Assembly (NCBI RefSeq): GCF_002198095.1
Contig: NZ_NHMK01000020.1
Coordinates: 124,001-188,000, forward strand
Direction of reading: 5' to 3'
Origin: Deinococcus indicus
Lineage (GTDB): Bacteria > Deinococcota > Deinococci > Deinococcales > Deinococcaceae
Length of the DNA: 64,000 nt
Shown piece after piece: positions 38,034-47,441 of the stretch (position 1 is its first letter; every line of letters starts with the position of its first letter). Position numbers and translations under genes: made by a program. The notes under the pieces are model-generated. The model saw only the letters and a program-made list of their open reading frames with translations. It was not told the DNA's origin and did not search any database.

Positions 38034-39728
38034 TTACGTGCTGGCCTGCACGGCGTCGGTCGTGGCGTTCTGATCCCGCGCGCTGATCACGGCCGTGAAG
38101 CTCAGCGCCTCCGCTTCGTCCCGCTGCCCGCAGCGGACCTCGGTGAACAGCTCACCGTCGTCGTCCGTGTCGTACACGAGGAGCTCGATGGGCAGTGCCC
38201 GCGTTTCGATCACCTCGCCCAGCGGGCCGCGCAGGGTCAGCTGGGCCGCCCCTGCCGGGCGGTGGTTCCAGCCGGGCAGGCGGGCCGTGACGGGATTCAG
38301 GGTCGGCGTGCGGGCCAGCGGGAACGCGGACGCTTCCACCAGGGCGCGGTTCACGCCGATCAGGGACAGTTCCGAGACGAGCAGGGGCGCGGCCCGGTCG
38401 AAGGGCGCCAGGACGAACTCCACGCTGGCGCCGTCCTCCCAGATGGCAGGCAGGTGCTCGCTGCGCACCACGTCCGGGAAGACGTACATGGGCGGCGCGC
38501 CCGCACTGACCGTCCCCATCCGCATCTGCCCGGCAGGGGTGCGGATGGTCAGGCCGCTCAGGCTCGCGCCGGGCGCCACCAGCCGGAAGCCGTCTGGGAC
38601 AGGCGTGCCCGGCGGAATGGAGACCGTCAGGTAGTACAGGAACACCGTGTTCCCGTCCGGCGGGGCGAGCGTCAGACCACCCGTGAGTGTCCCGTCCCAC
38701 AGGGCCGCCGGGTCGCCCGTTACCGTCACGGGCGGCAGCGGATCGACCGGTCCCGTGAAGTAGAACGCCCGCGCGCTCACGCCGTCTCCGGGCAGGGTCG
38801 TGAACAGTTCCGGGGCCGTCGGCAGGGGCAGGGTGCGCCACGCCTCTCCGAACGTGCGCGGCGCGACCGGCACCGGAATGGTCCGCGGCGCCGTACTGCG
38901 GGCGGGCGTGGAGATGATCGTGCCGCCCTCTCCGTCCTGACCGCCCACCTCGGTCAGCAGGAACTGCGCGGTCATGGTGCGTGTGAACATCACCCGGACG
39001 TCCGTCACCAGGGTAGTGCTGTCCGTATCCATCCCGTCGATCTCCACGCCGAACGCAGCCTCGTCGATGACCAGGGTGCCGGCCGGGTACCCGAACACCG
39101 GCCGCAGGTCCGCGTTCACGCCCCACTCGGGGTTCACGTCGCGGGACTGGGTGCTGCCGTCCGGGTTCAGGTACGTGCGGGTCTGCCGGCTGCGGCCCTT
39201 GAGCCGCTCGTCGATCAGCTTCGCAACTGGCCAGTAGTTCCCGTGAATGGCGGCGCTGGTGACGTTCAGGTCCGGAACGCTCTCCTGGGTCGGCGCCTGC
39301 AGGGTGCCCCCCAGTTGCCCCGACGCGATCAGGTCCGTGAACAGCCGGCGCACCTGCGCGCCCAGGTCCGCATCCGGCAGCAGCGTCCGGGCTTCCACCT
39401 CGGTCAGTCGCCGGTACCGTAGGCCCTGCAGCTTGTAGCGGCCCACCTCACTGCGGCTGCTGCCCGTGATCACGGCCGTGCCCGCGTACCGGTTCAGCCA
39501 CGGCCCAGCACCCGCGCGGTACTGCACCTGCACCGTGTCACGCGGCCCGATGCCCAGCGTCAGGGGATCCCCCTCGAACGTCGCCTCCCGGCAATCCCCC
39601 AGGGGCCCGACTTCCATGCGGCGCGGGCCGCCCACCAGGAACAGCGGCGTCCCGGCTGGCGGGTCCAGCTCGCGGACGTGTTTCTCCGTGCCGTCCGGGG
39701 ACAGCACGCGAATCCGGTACTCCTCCAT
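38034..39728 (-). CDS. Tail baseplate/hub protein
   Basis: 564-aa protein directly downstream of the tape-measure gene. The N-terminal part has hub-like features (a short GPLGDCREATFEGDPLTLG, then a region like those of tail-associated hub proteins); the C-terminal half is beta-rich. No lysin domain is visible in it. In siphoviruses this slot encodes the hub (Tal/gpJ-like) or Dit. The order of Dit and hub here could be the reverse of what I state. Confidence 0.55.
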   Translation of the reverse strand: MEEYRIRVLSPDGTEKHVRELDPPAGTPLFLVGGPRRMEVGPLGDCREATFEGDPLTLGIGPRDTVQVQYRAGAGPWLNRYAGTAVITGSSRSEVGRYKLQGLRYRRLTEVEARTLLPDADLGAQVRRLFTDLIASGQLGGTLQAPTQESVPDLNVTSAAIHGNYWPVAKLIDERLKGRSRQTRTYLNPDGSTQSRDVNPEWGVNADLRPVFGYPAGTLVIDEAAFGVEIDGMDTDSTTLVTDVRVMFTRTMTAQFLLTEVGGQDGEGGTIISTPARSTAPRTIPVPVAPRTFGEAWRTLPLPTAPELFTTLPGDGVSARAFYFTGPVDPLPPVTVTGDPAALWDGTLTGGLTLAPPDGNTVFLYYLTVSIPPGTPVPDGFRLVAPGASLSGLTIRTPAGQMRMGTVSAGAPPMYVFPDVVRSEHLPAIWEDGASVEFVLAPFDRAAPLLVSELSLIGVNRALVEASAFPLARTPTLNPVTARLPGWNHRPAGAAQLTLRGPLGEVIETRALPIELLVYDTDDDGELFTEVRCGQRDEAEALSFTAVISARDQNATTDAVQAST

Positions 39729-39741
39729 GAATCACCTCCTC

Positions 39742-42700
39742 TCAGACCAGCGCGCCGGTCGTGCTCGTGTAACTGCTGCTCCCCTGCTGCACCGTGACCT
39801 TCACGCCGCCCTTGAAGGTGTCGCGGATGATCACGGCCCCTTCCTTGAGGATCTCCCCCGCTTCCTTCAGGCCCCGCACCCCGTCAAGCAGCGGGGTGGC
39901 CAGCGCGAACTGAATGGGTTCGGGCAGGGTGCTCAGGCCGGTCGTGTCCACCCCGCCGGTGTTGCCGGACAGTGTGACGCCCAGGTTCCCGCGCAGGCGG
40001 TCCAGACTGGGTTGCAGCGCCTGCCCGGTCTGCGTCAGGAACTGCTCGGCCTGCCTGACTCCGGCTTCGAAGGCCGCCACGGCCGCCGCGTCATCATCCG
40101 CGCCGGGCGTCTTCGCAGCGTCGGTCAGGGCCTTGATGCCAGGGGCCAGGATGTCTTTCAGGGCGTCGTTGAAGACCGCCTCGATCAACCCGTCCACCAC
40201 CCCGCTGTACGCAGATTCCCGGAAGGTGTTGCTGAAGTCCGTCCAGTCCCCGGTGGTCAGGGCCTGCTTCAGGCCGTTCTTGATGCCGCCCAGCACGCCG
40301 CCCTCGATGGTCTGCGCGATCTTCAGACCGAAGTCGTCCACGACCTGCTTGACCTCGGGGCCGCCGCCGAAGGTGTCGGCCAGCCAGCCGCGGCTGCGGA
40401 CGGTCGTCTTCGCGAAATCATCGCCGTTGATCAGGGTGAAGCGCTTATTGAAGTCGTTCCGGAGGCGTTCTGCTTCCGCGTACGCCTTCCGGTGCCCGTT
40501 CAGCGCCTCCCCGATCCCGGACACGATCTTCGTGATGGCACCCACCCAGGCGCCCACGTCGGCGGGATTCGCCACGATCCGCGCGATGTCCCCCGCGAGC
40601 GCCGCGACCTTCCCGGCCAGGTTGCCCAGGCCGTTCAGGTTCGCGGCCAGATCCTCGTTCCCGGTGGCTTCCGCCAGCCCGCTGAACGCCCCGGCGAGAT
40701 CCTGCACGTGACCGGCGTACTCCTGCACGTCCATCAGCGTGCCGATCGCGCCGGCCGCCTCACGGGCCGCGCCGGCCGCCTGCCGGAACTGCGCGGCCAG
40801 CTCCGCGTTCCCGGCTGCCTCGGCCGCCTGCGCGTAGCGGTCCGCCTCGGTGGCCAGGGCCCGCATCTGCCGGGCTGCTTCCACCCGGTCGGTCTTCCCG
40901 ACCGCCACGCCCTGATCGATGTCCCCGGCGCGGGTGACGAGGTCGTCGTACGCGCCTTCCTGCTGCCCCACCAGTCCCAGGTCCGGGGTGACTTCCCCCT
41001 TGATCAGGCGGATCAGTTCGAGCAGGCTCTGCAACTGCGACTCGGTGAGTTCCCCGGCCGCGCGGGCGGCCTGCAGGCCTTCCGTGATCGCGTTCTCCTG
41101 CATCGGGTCACCCAGGGAATCACGCAGGGCGTACAGCTGATCGGTGAGTTCCACGAAGCGGTTCTCCGGCAGGGGGGTAGCAAATGCGCCTTTCGCACCG
41201 CGTTCCCAGCCGTCCACCACGCCGTCTTCCGTGATCTGACTCAGGGCGTCCAGGTACCCCTGCGCGCCCTGCACGCCCTCCTCCAGGCTGGTGCGGACAC
41301 TGGCCGGCAGGCGCTGACCGATCTCACTGGCCAGCAGGTCCGCCACCTCCCCCATCAGCGCCTGCACCTGGGCGGGGTCGGTGGTTTCGTTCAGCAGCGT
41401 CCCCAGGTCACGGGCGCTCGCCACCTCCTTCAGATCTGGGGCGTCCCCGGTCGACACGAACCCGGTGCTGCCGGGCAGGTACCCGGCCGCGTACGGATCG
41501 GCGTACTTCGGCAGGTCGGCCCGCAGATCCTTCAGCAGCCCCTGCAACTTGGCCCGCATGGCCGGATCGGTGACCTCCTCGAGGCGGTCCACCACCTGAC
41601 CGATCTGCTCGTCCACCGTGCCGCTCAGCCCGGCGACGAAGGAGTTGAATTCGTCCCCGAGGTTCAGCGCGGCCCCCAGTTCGTTCAGGCGATCCGTGAC
41701 CAGCGAGATCGCGTCCGCGACATCCTGACCCTGCTCGAGGCGATCGTACAGGCCGTCCATCGTGCCCGACAGCACGCCAATCGCCCCTTCGGTATCCCCG
41801 AGTTCCGCGAGACCATCAGCGGCGGCGAGGCTTTCCTCGGTGACGCGCGAGATCTCCTCCGCCTCCAGTTGCCAGATCACCGCCCGGTCCGCCACGGCCT
41901 GCTTCACCGCCGTGACCGTCTCAGCAGCGACCTTCCCTTCAGCGGCGAGTTCCTCGAGGACCTTCATGTACGCGGCCGTCGCGTCCTCACCGGCCGGCAG
42001 CAGGGCCAGCGCGTCTTCGAGGGTCACGGTGAATGCCTGACCGGCACGTCCGGCCCGGTCGAAGCTGTCCGTCACGTCCGTGAAGGCGCCGGCAGCCACC
42101 TGCGCGTCAATGCCCTGCTGGTAAATCGCCTCCGCGGACTGCCGCGCGTCCTGCACGTACCGGTCCTGCGCGAGACCCGCCTCCCCCGCCGCGCGCGTGA
42201 GTTTCTCGAGACCTTCGAGGTAGGCCTGCAGGTCCGCCGCTTCCACCTGTCCCGCCTCGATCTTCTCGCGCATGCCGCCCGCCAGTCCGGCGTACTCGTC
42301 CCGCAGGGACCGTACCGCCCGGCGCTGCGCGTCCAGCGCGTCAGCTGGCCGCTGACTCCGGGTGTCCCCAGCGTCCGCCAGTGCCTCCTGGTACGTCCGG
42401 TCACTCAGCGTCAGTTGCTCCTGGCGCAGGGCAGGCGTCAGGTCCCGGTTGTTGCGGATGGCGGCGTCCCGGTCCGCTTTCTCCCGGTCGAGAACGCTCT
42501 TGCGGGCAGCGTAGATGCGGTCCGCGTAACGCTTCTCCACCGCCAGGCGCTGAGCGGCGCTCTGCCCGGCCGCGCGCAGGTCGTTCTCGCGCATGCGTTC
42601 CAGCTCGGTGAGTTCCAGCCGGGCCGCCTCAATCTTCCCCTGTCGGGACAGGCTGTTGATCCGGGCGAGTCGGTCCTGGGCTTCCTTCTCCCGGCGTTCG

Positions 42701-45700
42701 TTCTCCTTGCGGTCCGCGTCGGCTTCCCGGCTGGCCCGTTCGCGTTCCGCCTGCGCTTTCTTCGCGGCGTCCCCGCTCAGGGACAGCAGTTGACGGTACT
42801 TGTCCGTCTCGCCGTTGCGGCGTTTCTCGGCGTCCGCTGCTTCCCGCGCGCCCCGCGTCACGGCGTCCAGGCTCTTGAGGTAGGCGTCCGCCGCGCCGCC
42901 CATGTCCCGCAGGGACTGCGCCACGTCCAGTTGCCCTTTGAGCCGGTCGAACGTCTGCCCGTACTGCGAGACGGTCTTGTCGGCGGTCTTCACCTGCGCC
43001 TGCACGTACTTCACGGCGGCGGCCGCGCGTTCGCTGCTGTTCGTGAACCTCTCCAGCTCCGCTTCTGCCTTCACGGTCCCGGTCAGGTCACCCGCCTTGC
43101 TGGTCTGCTCAATGCGGCCCAGGATCCGGCGGGCCTCGGCGATCAGGGCCTCGTTCGACTTGACGGTCGGGCCTGCCGGGACGGTCAGGTCCGGGCGGGT
43201 GACCGGCGCGGCGTTCCCGAGCCGGAACCGGTCGAGGTTCTGCACGCGGCCCTGCGGGTCACGCACCTCCACGTGCAGGTGCGGTCCGGTGCTGTTCTGG
43301 CTGTACCACGCACCCCGCGCCCCGCCGGTCGTGCCGAGCAGATCCCCGGCTTTCGCCACGGCGAACCCCCGCTGCTTGATCTGATCGAGGATGGCCTTGT
43401 CGATGGTTTTCAGGTGCGCCAGGATCATCTGGTACCCGTCCCGGTCCGTGAGTTTCAGGTACTGACCGTACCCGCCCTTCTCGAACCCCGACGTGACCCG
43501 CACCGTCTGATCCGCCCGCAGTGGCGTCCCCTCGGGAGTCCGGACGTCCTTCCCGGTGTGCCCGGCGTAGTCCGCGCTGAGCCCGAACCCGCTGACGCCC
43601 AGACCCCGGAGGATGCTGTTCAGATCCCGGAAGTTCCCGAGGTCCTGCCCGGCCGGGGTGACCCGCGCCGCGATCGCCCGCTGAAGGGCGGTCAGGGCGA
43701 CGCCCATCTGCCCGATCTGGCGCAGACCGTCGAGTTCCACGGCCCGCGCCTTCCCTTCGAGGTGCAGTTTGCGCCACTGCTCGGCGTTCTTCGCGCTGAG
43801 GTTCGCGGCCTGCTGCATCTGCGTCAGGAGGGCCTGTGCGCGCTGCACCTCGCTCGCCGTGAGGTCCGCCTGCTTCAGCCCGGTCTGCGCGAGCCAGCTG
43901 GGCAGGTCGTACGTCTGCGCGCCGAACGCCGCCTGACCGCTCAGGAGCTTGCCGTACTCGCGGGAGATGCTCGTCAGGTTCTGCAGGAACGACGAGGACC
44001 AGTCGAGCATCTTCGAAGCGGCCGGCAGGAACGACTGCCCGGCCTGAATCTGGAAGTTCTTCAGGGACGCGTTGAACTGCTCCTGCGCGCCGGCCGCCCC
44101 TTCGAGTTTGCGGGTGGCGGCGTCCGTCATCTTGCCCGCGCGGTCCAGGACGGACACCCGCTGATTCAGGCCGTCCGTGCCGGCTTCCACCAGAGCGTTG
44201 TACACGCGCTGACCGTCACTGCCGAACATGATCTCGGAGGACAGCAGCCGCTGCTCAGGCGTGAGTTTCGCGAAGGCGCGCTGCAGCAGCCCCGCAATCT
44301 CACCCATGCTTTTCATGTTCCCCTGCGCGTCGAAGAACTCGAGGTTCAGGCGTTTCATCTCGGCTTTCGCGGCGGCGGAGTTCGGCGTGAGGGCCATCAG
44401 GAACGTCTTGAAGGCCGTGCCGGCGTCACTCGCGCCGAGGGCCTTGTCGGTCAGGAGGCTGATCACGGCCGTGAACGTCGCGAAGTCCACTCCGCTTGCC
44501 CGCGCCTGACTGCCACCGGCGGCGATGGCGTCACTGAAGCTGTCGATCTTGACGGACGTGCCGTTCACGGCGTTCGTGACGACGTCCCCGACGCGCGCCA
44601 GGTCTTTCGCTTCCAGCCCGAACGCCTTGGTGGACGCGGCGGCCACGGCGGCCGAGGTGGCGACGTCAGTGTTCACGGCCTTCGCGAGGGTCAGCGCGAC
44701 CGTCAATCCCCCCCCGATGATCTGCGTGGTGTTGAGGCCCTGACTCCCGAGTTCCTCGACAGCGGCCGCCGCTTTGATCCCGTCGATGCCGAGCTGGGCG
44801 AGCTCGTTACTGCGCGCCACTTCGTCCAGGGCGCGCATCTGGCTGGCGGTCGCTTCAGTGGTCGCCTGGGCCGCGAGCATGGCCGTCTGGTAATCCCGGG
44901 CGGCGTTGTAGTTCACGATCATGGCCGCCGCGGCGGCCGTGGCAGCGGCTGCGACTGCCGTGAAGGCGAGTGCCGTTTTCGCGTCGTTCAGGGCGGCCTC
45001 GCGCTGTGCGGCGTCCTGTTCGTTCCGGGCGTCCGTGAAGGACTGGATGTGTTCAGCGGCGCCCTCGACAGCCCCGCCCAGGGCCTCAGTCGCCACTTCG
45101 GTAGCGGCGCCCGCCGTGGCGGCAGCGGCACTCGCGACGGCGTTCTCCTGCAACTGCTTGTTCAGGCCGTCGAGCGCGGCGCTGGTAGAGCTGACCTTCC
45201 CGGCGTCCAGAGCGCCGCCGGCCGCGCTGCCCAGGACGCGCCCGCCGAGGGACAGGCCGGCCGGGAGGACGTTGGTGTTCACGCCGCTCTGCGCCGCGTC
45301 ACTCAGGCCCGCAGCGGCCCGGCGGGCGTCCGCCCAGCGACTGCGGATGCCGGACGCGAACCCGTCCCCGACCATCTGCCCGAGGTACTCCATGACGCGG
45401 CTGGGGCTGTGAATGTCGAGTTCCTGGCGGATGGCCGCCTCGATGCCCTCGGCGGTCTCCTCGGCCGTGCGTTTCACCTGCGCCTGATCGGACTTCATGC
45501 CGCGGATCAGGCCGGCCATGGTGTCCGACCCGAGTCCCTCTGCGGTGTTCACGGCGGCCGCGCGTTTCGCTGCGATGAGCTGCACGAAGCCCGCCAGGAG
45601 GTCACCGCCCACGCCGAACTGGCCCAGGGCTGCCTGGATGCCCTGCGTGACGCCGTCTGCAAGGCCACCCCTTGAGTTGATACCTTCGGCCCGGTCAATG

Positions 45701-46338
45701 GAACGCTGAGCACCGGCAGCTACCTGCGTCAACCGGCGGTAGGCGTCGGTAGTCCTGTCCACAGCCTGTGCCTGCAAGATCGCCTGACTGTGAATGCGCC
45801 GCTGCGCCTCAATCAGTTGCTGATCGCTGATCTGCCGTGCCTGCCACATGTTCCGGTAGGCGACCATCTCGTTTGAGAGGGCAGTGATGCTGACCTGCGA
45901 GCGGACTTTCTCTTCCCGCGCTGCCTGCTGCGCGAGGCGGGTGGTGAGGCTCAGCTGGGCCTGCTGTTCCCGGATCCGGGCGGTGCGTTCCTGGGCAGCC
46001 ACAGCCTCAGCACGACTGGCAGCCGTCTGACTACGGTAGGAGGCGATGGCAGCGGCGTTCTGTTCCTTGATGGCCTTCGCGCTCGCCTGATACTGGGCCC
46101 CGAGAACGCGGGCATTCCGCACCTGTTCGTCGGCCTGCTTACCCGTGAGGGTGCCCAGCGCCTCAATATCCTTTTTGACCCGGTCCGTGGCGGAGAGGGC
46201 GGCGCGGTCGTCGATGCGAAGCTTCACGCCCTGCTCGCGCTCAACCTGCTGGATCAGTTGATTGAAGTCCGCCCAGAAGCGGGAATCGTCAAGGGTCGGC
46301 GACAGCGTGAGGTCGCCGAGGCTGGTGGGGTTCGTCAT
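39742..46338 (-). CDS. Tail tape measure protein with internal M23 peptidase
   Basis: 2198-aa protein that sets tail length and is ejected with the DNA. Long Ala-rich coiled coils and a hydrophobic segment (KTALAFTAVAAAATAAAAAM) near 480 are typical. An M23/LytM-type domain at about 920-1025 has all metal and catalytic residues: HTGKD (His, Asp), MILAHLK (His) and GPHLHVEVRD (His-x-His). Such domains open peptidoglycan at DNA entry. A TP901-type tape-measure core lies before it. If tail length follows the usual 1.5 angstrom per residue, the tail would be about 330 nm. The reading frame opposite is a long open shadow. Confidence 0.93.
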   Translation of the reverse strand: MTNPTSLGDLTLSPTLDDSRFWADFNQLIQQVEREQGVKLRIDDRAALSATDRVKKDIEALGTLTGKQADEQVRNARVLGAQYQASAKAIKEQNAAAIASYRSQTAASRAEAVAAQERTARIREQQAQLSLTTRLAQQAAREEKVRSQVSITALSNEMVAYRNMWQARQISDQQLIEAQRRIHSQAILQAQAVDRTTDAYRRLTQVAAGAQRSIDRAEGINSRGGLADGVTQGIQAALGQFGVGGDLLAGFVQLIAAKRAAAVNTAEGLGSDTMAGLIRGMKSDQAQVKRTAEETAEGIEAAIRQELDIHSPSRVMEYLGQMVGDGFASGIRSRWADARRAAAGLSDAAQSGVNTNVLPAGLSLGGRVLGSAAGGALDAGKVSSTSAALDGLNKQLQENAVASAAAATAGAATEVATEALGGAVEGAAEHIQSFTDARNEQDAAQREAALNDAKTALAFTAVAAAATAAAAAMIVNYNAARDYQTAMLAAQATTEATASQMRALDEVARSNELAQLGIDGIKAAAAVEELGSQGLNTTQIIGGGLTVALTLAKAVNTDVATSAAVAAASTKAFGLEAKDLARVGDVVTNAVNGTSVKIDSFSDAIAAGGSQARASGVDFATFTAVISLLTDKALGASDAGTAFKTFLMALTPNSAAAKAEMKRLNLEFFDAQGNMKSMGEIAGLLQRAFAKLTPEQRLLSSEIMFGSDGQRVYNALVEAGTDGLNQRVSVLDRAGKMTDAATRKLEGAAGAQEQFNASLKNFQIQAGQSFLPAASKMLDWSSSFLQNLTSISREYGKLLSGQAAFGAQTYDLPSWLAQTGLKQADLTASEVQRAQALLTQMQQAANLSAKNAEQWRKLHLEGKARAVELDGLRQIGQMGVALTALQRAIAARVTPAGQDLGNFRDLNSILRGLGVSGFGLSADYAGHTGKDVRTPEGTPLRADQTVRVTSGFEKGGYGQYLKLTDRDGYQMILAHLKTIDKAILDQIKQRGFAVAKAGDLLGTTGGARGAWYSQNSTGPHLHVEVRDPQGRVQNLDRFRLGNAAPVTRPDLTVPAGPTVKSNEALIAEARRILGRIEQTSKAGDLTGTVKAEAELERFTNSSERAAAAVKYVQAQVKTADKTVSQYGQTFDRLKGQLDVAQSLRDMGGAADAYLKSLDAVTRGAREAADAEKRRNGETDKYRQLLSLSGDAAKKAQAERERASREADADRKENERREKEAQDRLARINSLSRQGKIEAARLELTELERMRENDLRAAGQSAAQRLAVEKRYADRIYAARKSVLDREKADRDAAIRNNRDLTPALRQEQLTLSDRTYQEALADAGDTRSQRPADALDAQRRAVRSLRDEYAGLAGGMREKIEAGQVEAADLQAYLEGLEKLTRAAGEAGLAQDRYVQDARQSAEAIYQQGIDAQVAAGAFTDVTDSFDRAGRAGQAFTVTLEDALALLPAGEDATAAYMKVLEELAAEGKVAAETVTAVKQAVADRAVIWQLEAEEISRVTEESLAAADGLAELGDTEGAIGVLSGTMDGLYDRLEQGQDVADAISLVTDRLNELGAALNLGDEFNSFVAGLSGTVDEQIGQVVDRLEEVTDPAMRAKLQGLLKDLRADLPKYADPYAAGYLPGSTGFVSTGDAPDLKEVASARDLGTLLNETTDPAQVQALMGEVADLLASEIGQRLPASVRTSLEEGVQGAQGYLDALSQITEDGVVDGWERGAKGAFATPLPENRFVELTDQLYALRDSLGDPMQENAITEGLQAARAAGELTESQLQSLLELIRLIKGEVTPDLGLVGQQEGAYDDLVTRAGDIDQGVAVGKTDRVEAARQMRALATEADRYAQAAEAAGNAELAAQFRQAAGAAREAAGAIGTLMDVQEYAGHVQDLAGAFSGLAEATGNEDLAANLNGLGNLAGKVAALAGDIARIVANPADVGAWVGAITKIVSGIGEALNGHRKAYAEAERLRNDFNKRFTLINGDDFAKTTVRSRGWLADTFGGGPEVKQVVDDFGLKIAQTIEGGVLGGIKNGLKQALTTGDWTDFSNTFRESAYSGVVDGLIEAVFNDALKDILAPGIKALTDAAKTPGADDDAAAVAAFEAGVRQAEQFLTQTGQALQPSLDRLRGNLGVTLSGNTGGVDTTGLSTLPEPIQFALATPLLDGVRGLKEAGEILKEGAVIIRDTFKGGVKVTVQQGSSSYTSTTGALV

Positions 46339-46365
46339 GTGAGATCACCTCCTGAAACGGGAATG

Positions 46366-46392
46366 AAAAACCGCCCCCGATACCAGGGGCGG
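46366..46392 (-). terminator. Rho-independent terminator inside the tail operon
   Basis: On the minus strand CCGCCCC/GGGGCGG with TTTTTC, between the small secreted-peptide gene and the tape-measure gene. It should end the peptide transcript, yet late transcription must pass it. Confidence 0.75.
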
Positions 46393-46452
46393 CTTCATTG
46401 ATGCGAGAGTTAAAAGTCTCAACGACGGTTCAGAACAGAGTCGTGCAACACC

Positions 46453-46593
46453 TTAAGAGCAGGGATATCCGTCCCAGTAAACGGGCGGATAAGTCGGTTG
46501 GCACAGATCTGCACTCGCTAAGTTCCCTGTAGCCACGAAGGCAGTAGCAGCGATGACACAGACGGACAAGATGGTGCGCAGCACTCTCTTCAT
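46453..46593 (-). CDS. Small secreted two-cysteine peptide (probable moron)
   Basis: 46-aa precursor. The N-terminus MKRVLRTILSVCVIAATAFV is a signal peptide with likely cleavage after ASA, leaving an 18-residue mature peptide rich in Pro, Tyr and Trp with a Cys at its third position and another at its seventeenth, able to close a disulphide ring. A perfect AGGAGG lies 6 nt before the ATG and a terminator follows. The DNA is more AT-rich than the tail genes around it. It sits between the tail-assembly chaperone and the tape measure, normally adjacent. I know no family; an exclusion, signalling or antimicrobial peptide is possible. Confidence 0.65.
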   Translation of the reverse strand: MKRVLRTILSVCVIAATAFVATGNLASADLCQPTYPPVYWDGYPCS

Positions 46594-46701
46594 AGTGAAC
46601 CTCCTATGTTGTGGAACGAAGACCAGAATATGGTTTTCCATCCTGGGCGGAAGCACATTCAATGTTGCAAAACCGAATCTTATCTGCTATGTGAACGAGG
46701 A
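46594..46701 (-). promoter_or_regulatory. AT-rich upstream region of the secreted-peptide gene
   Basis: 108 bp of markedly lower GC with a TATTCT that could be a -10 box. No -35 is convincing. Together with the terminator after the gene this suggests independent expression from the prophage. Confidence 0.4.
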
Positions 46702-47441
46702 TCATAGGCTATCTTCAGCCAGCGCAATGCGCTCCCACACCTGAATGAGCGGGCGGCCGTCGCGCGCGGCGGGCCAGGACGTCCATACCGGGCCGTGCAG
46801 CAGGCCGGCTTTCATGGCCTCGCTCAGTCCGGCGGCCACATCGCGCGGCACCGGGTAGGGCACGGCGCGCGGCGCAGCAGGGCGGGTGCGGTCGGTGAAG
46901 TCCGGGAGGATCCGCGCGTTCAGGTCTTTCGGGGCTTCCGCACCCCAGGCAATCGCACCCGCCCAGACCTGCCGCTGCCACTGCCGCTGTTCCGTGGCGG
47001 TCAGGGTGGCGAGGGCATGCTGGACGCGGTCGAGGGGCGCGTCGATCCACCGGACAGCCGGGCACGCCAGGGCGAGAGCCGCGAGGGCACCCGCCCAGTC
47101 GAAGGGGGGCCGTTATCGCCTCCCTCCTGGTCCGGCGGGATGGGCGCGCGGGTGGCCTGCCACCACGGGCTGAAATGCTCCGGGGCGGTCAAGTCGAGGA
47201 AGTCGTCGAGGGTCAGGTCCGGCAGGCGGCGCGCGAGCAGGGTGTAGATCACCTGCGCCTGCGTGTCCAGTTCCAGCTGGCCCAGGCTGCGCACGAGGCC
47301 CAGTTCCCGCCAGCTGGGAGCGAGATAGGGCACCAGTAGCGGGCCGAATGCGTCGACATAGTCGGGGTTCGGTTCCCCCAGAGCCGCTTCTGGCGCGGCG
47401 ACACGGGCAATATGTTTCTCTTGTTGTTGTTCGAAGTCCAT
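46702..47441 (-). CDS. Tail assembly chaperone, frameshift fusion product (gpGT-like)
   Basis: A -1 slip at the C6T site joins the upstream frame to a second open frame that continues to 46702, giving about 246 aa. After the slip the protein reads PPFDWAGALAALALACPAVRW and goes on with YPVPRDVAAGLSEAM and a proper stop; its codons have the GC3 bias of real genes, and no start codon with a ribosome site opens it. This matches lambda G/GT and most siphophages, where the fusion chaperones the tape measure. The expected place, directly before the tape measure, is kept apart from the inserted peptide gene. Confidence 0.8.
47001..47441 (-). CDS. Tail assembly chaperone, short form (gpG-like)
   Basis: 146-aa product made without frameshifting. 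It starts MDFEQQQEKHIARVAAPEAA at an ATG overlapping the previous stop (TGATG), has a helical core (LGQLELDTQAQVIYTLLARR) and ends in a Ser/Pro/Arg-rich tail after the slip site. In siphoviruses the short form coats the tape measure during tail assembly and the fused form recruits the tail tube protein. Confidence 0.82.
   Translation of the reverse strand: MDFEQQQEKHIARVAAPEAALGEPNPDYVDAFGPLLVPYLAPSWRELGLVRSLGQLELDTQAQVIYTLLARRLPDLTLDDFLDLTAPEHFSPWWQATRAPIPPDQEGGDNGPPSTGRVPSRLSPWRARLSGGSTRPSTASSMPSPP
47103..47109 (-). promoter_or_regulatory. Programmed -1 frameshift slippery site (C CCC CCT)
   Basis: On the minus strand the zero frame reads GGC CCC CCT TCG; slipping back one base on CCCCCCT gives CCC CCC TTC and enters the downstream frame. 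The homopolymer fits the X XXY YYZ rule. Confidence 0.8.

Noticed and set aside
39466..45675. A 2069-codon open frame on the plus strand opposite the tape-measure gene
   Set aside because: It is the antisense shadow of a GC-rich gene, with His/Gln/Arg/Gly-rich composition and no family motifs; the minus-strand protein has a clear M23 domain and coiled coils.
46715..47065. A 116-codon minus-strand frame as a separate gene
   Set aside because: It is the third frame under the chaperone fusion. Its composition is Pro/Arg-rich shadow-like, while the frame entered by the -1 slip has proper codon bias.
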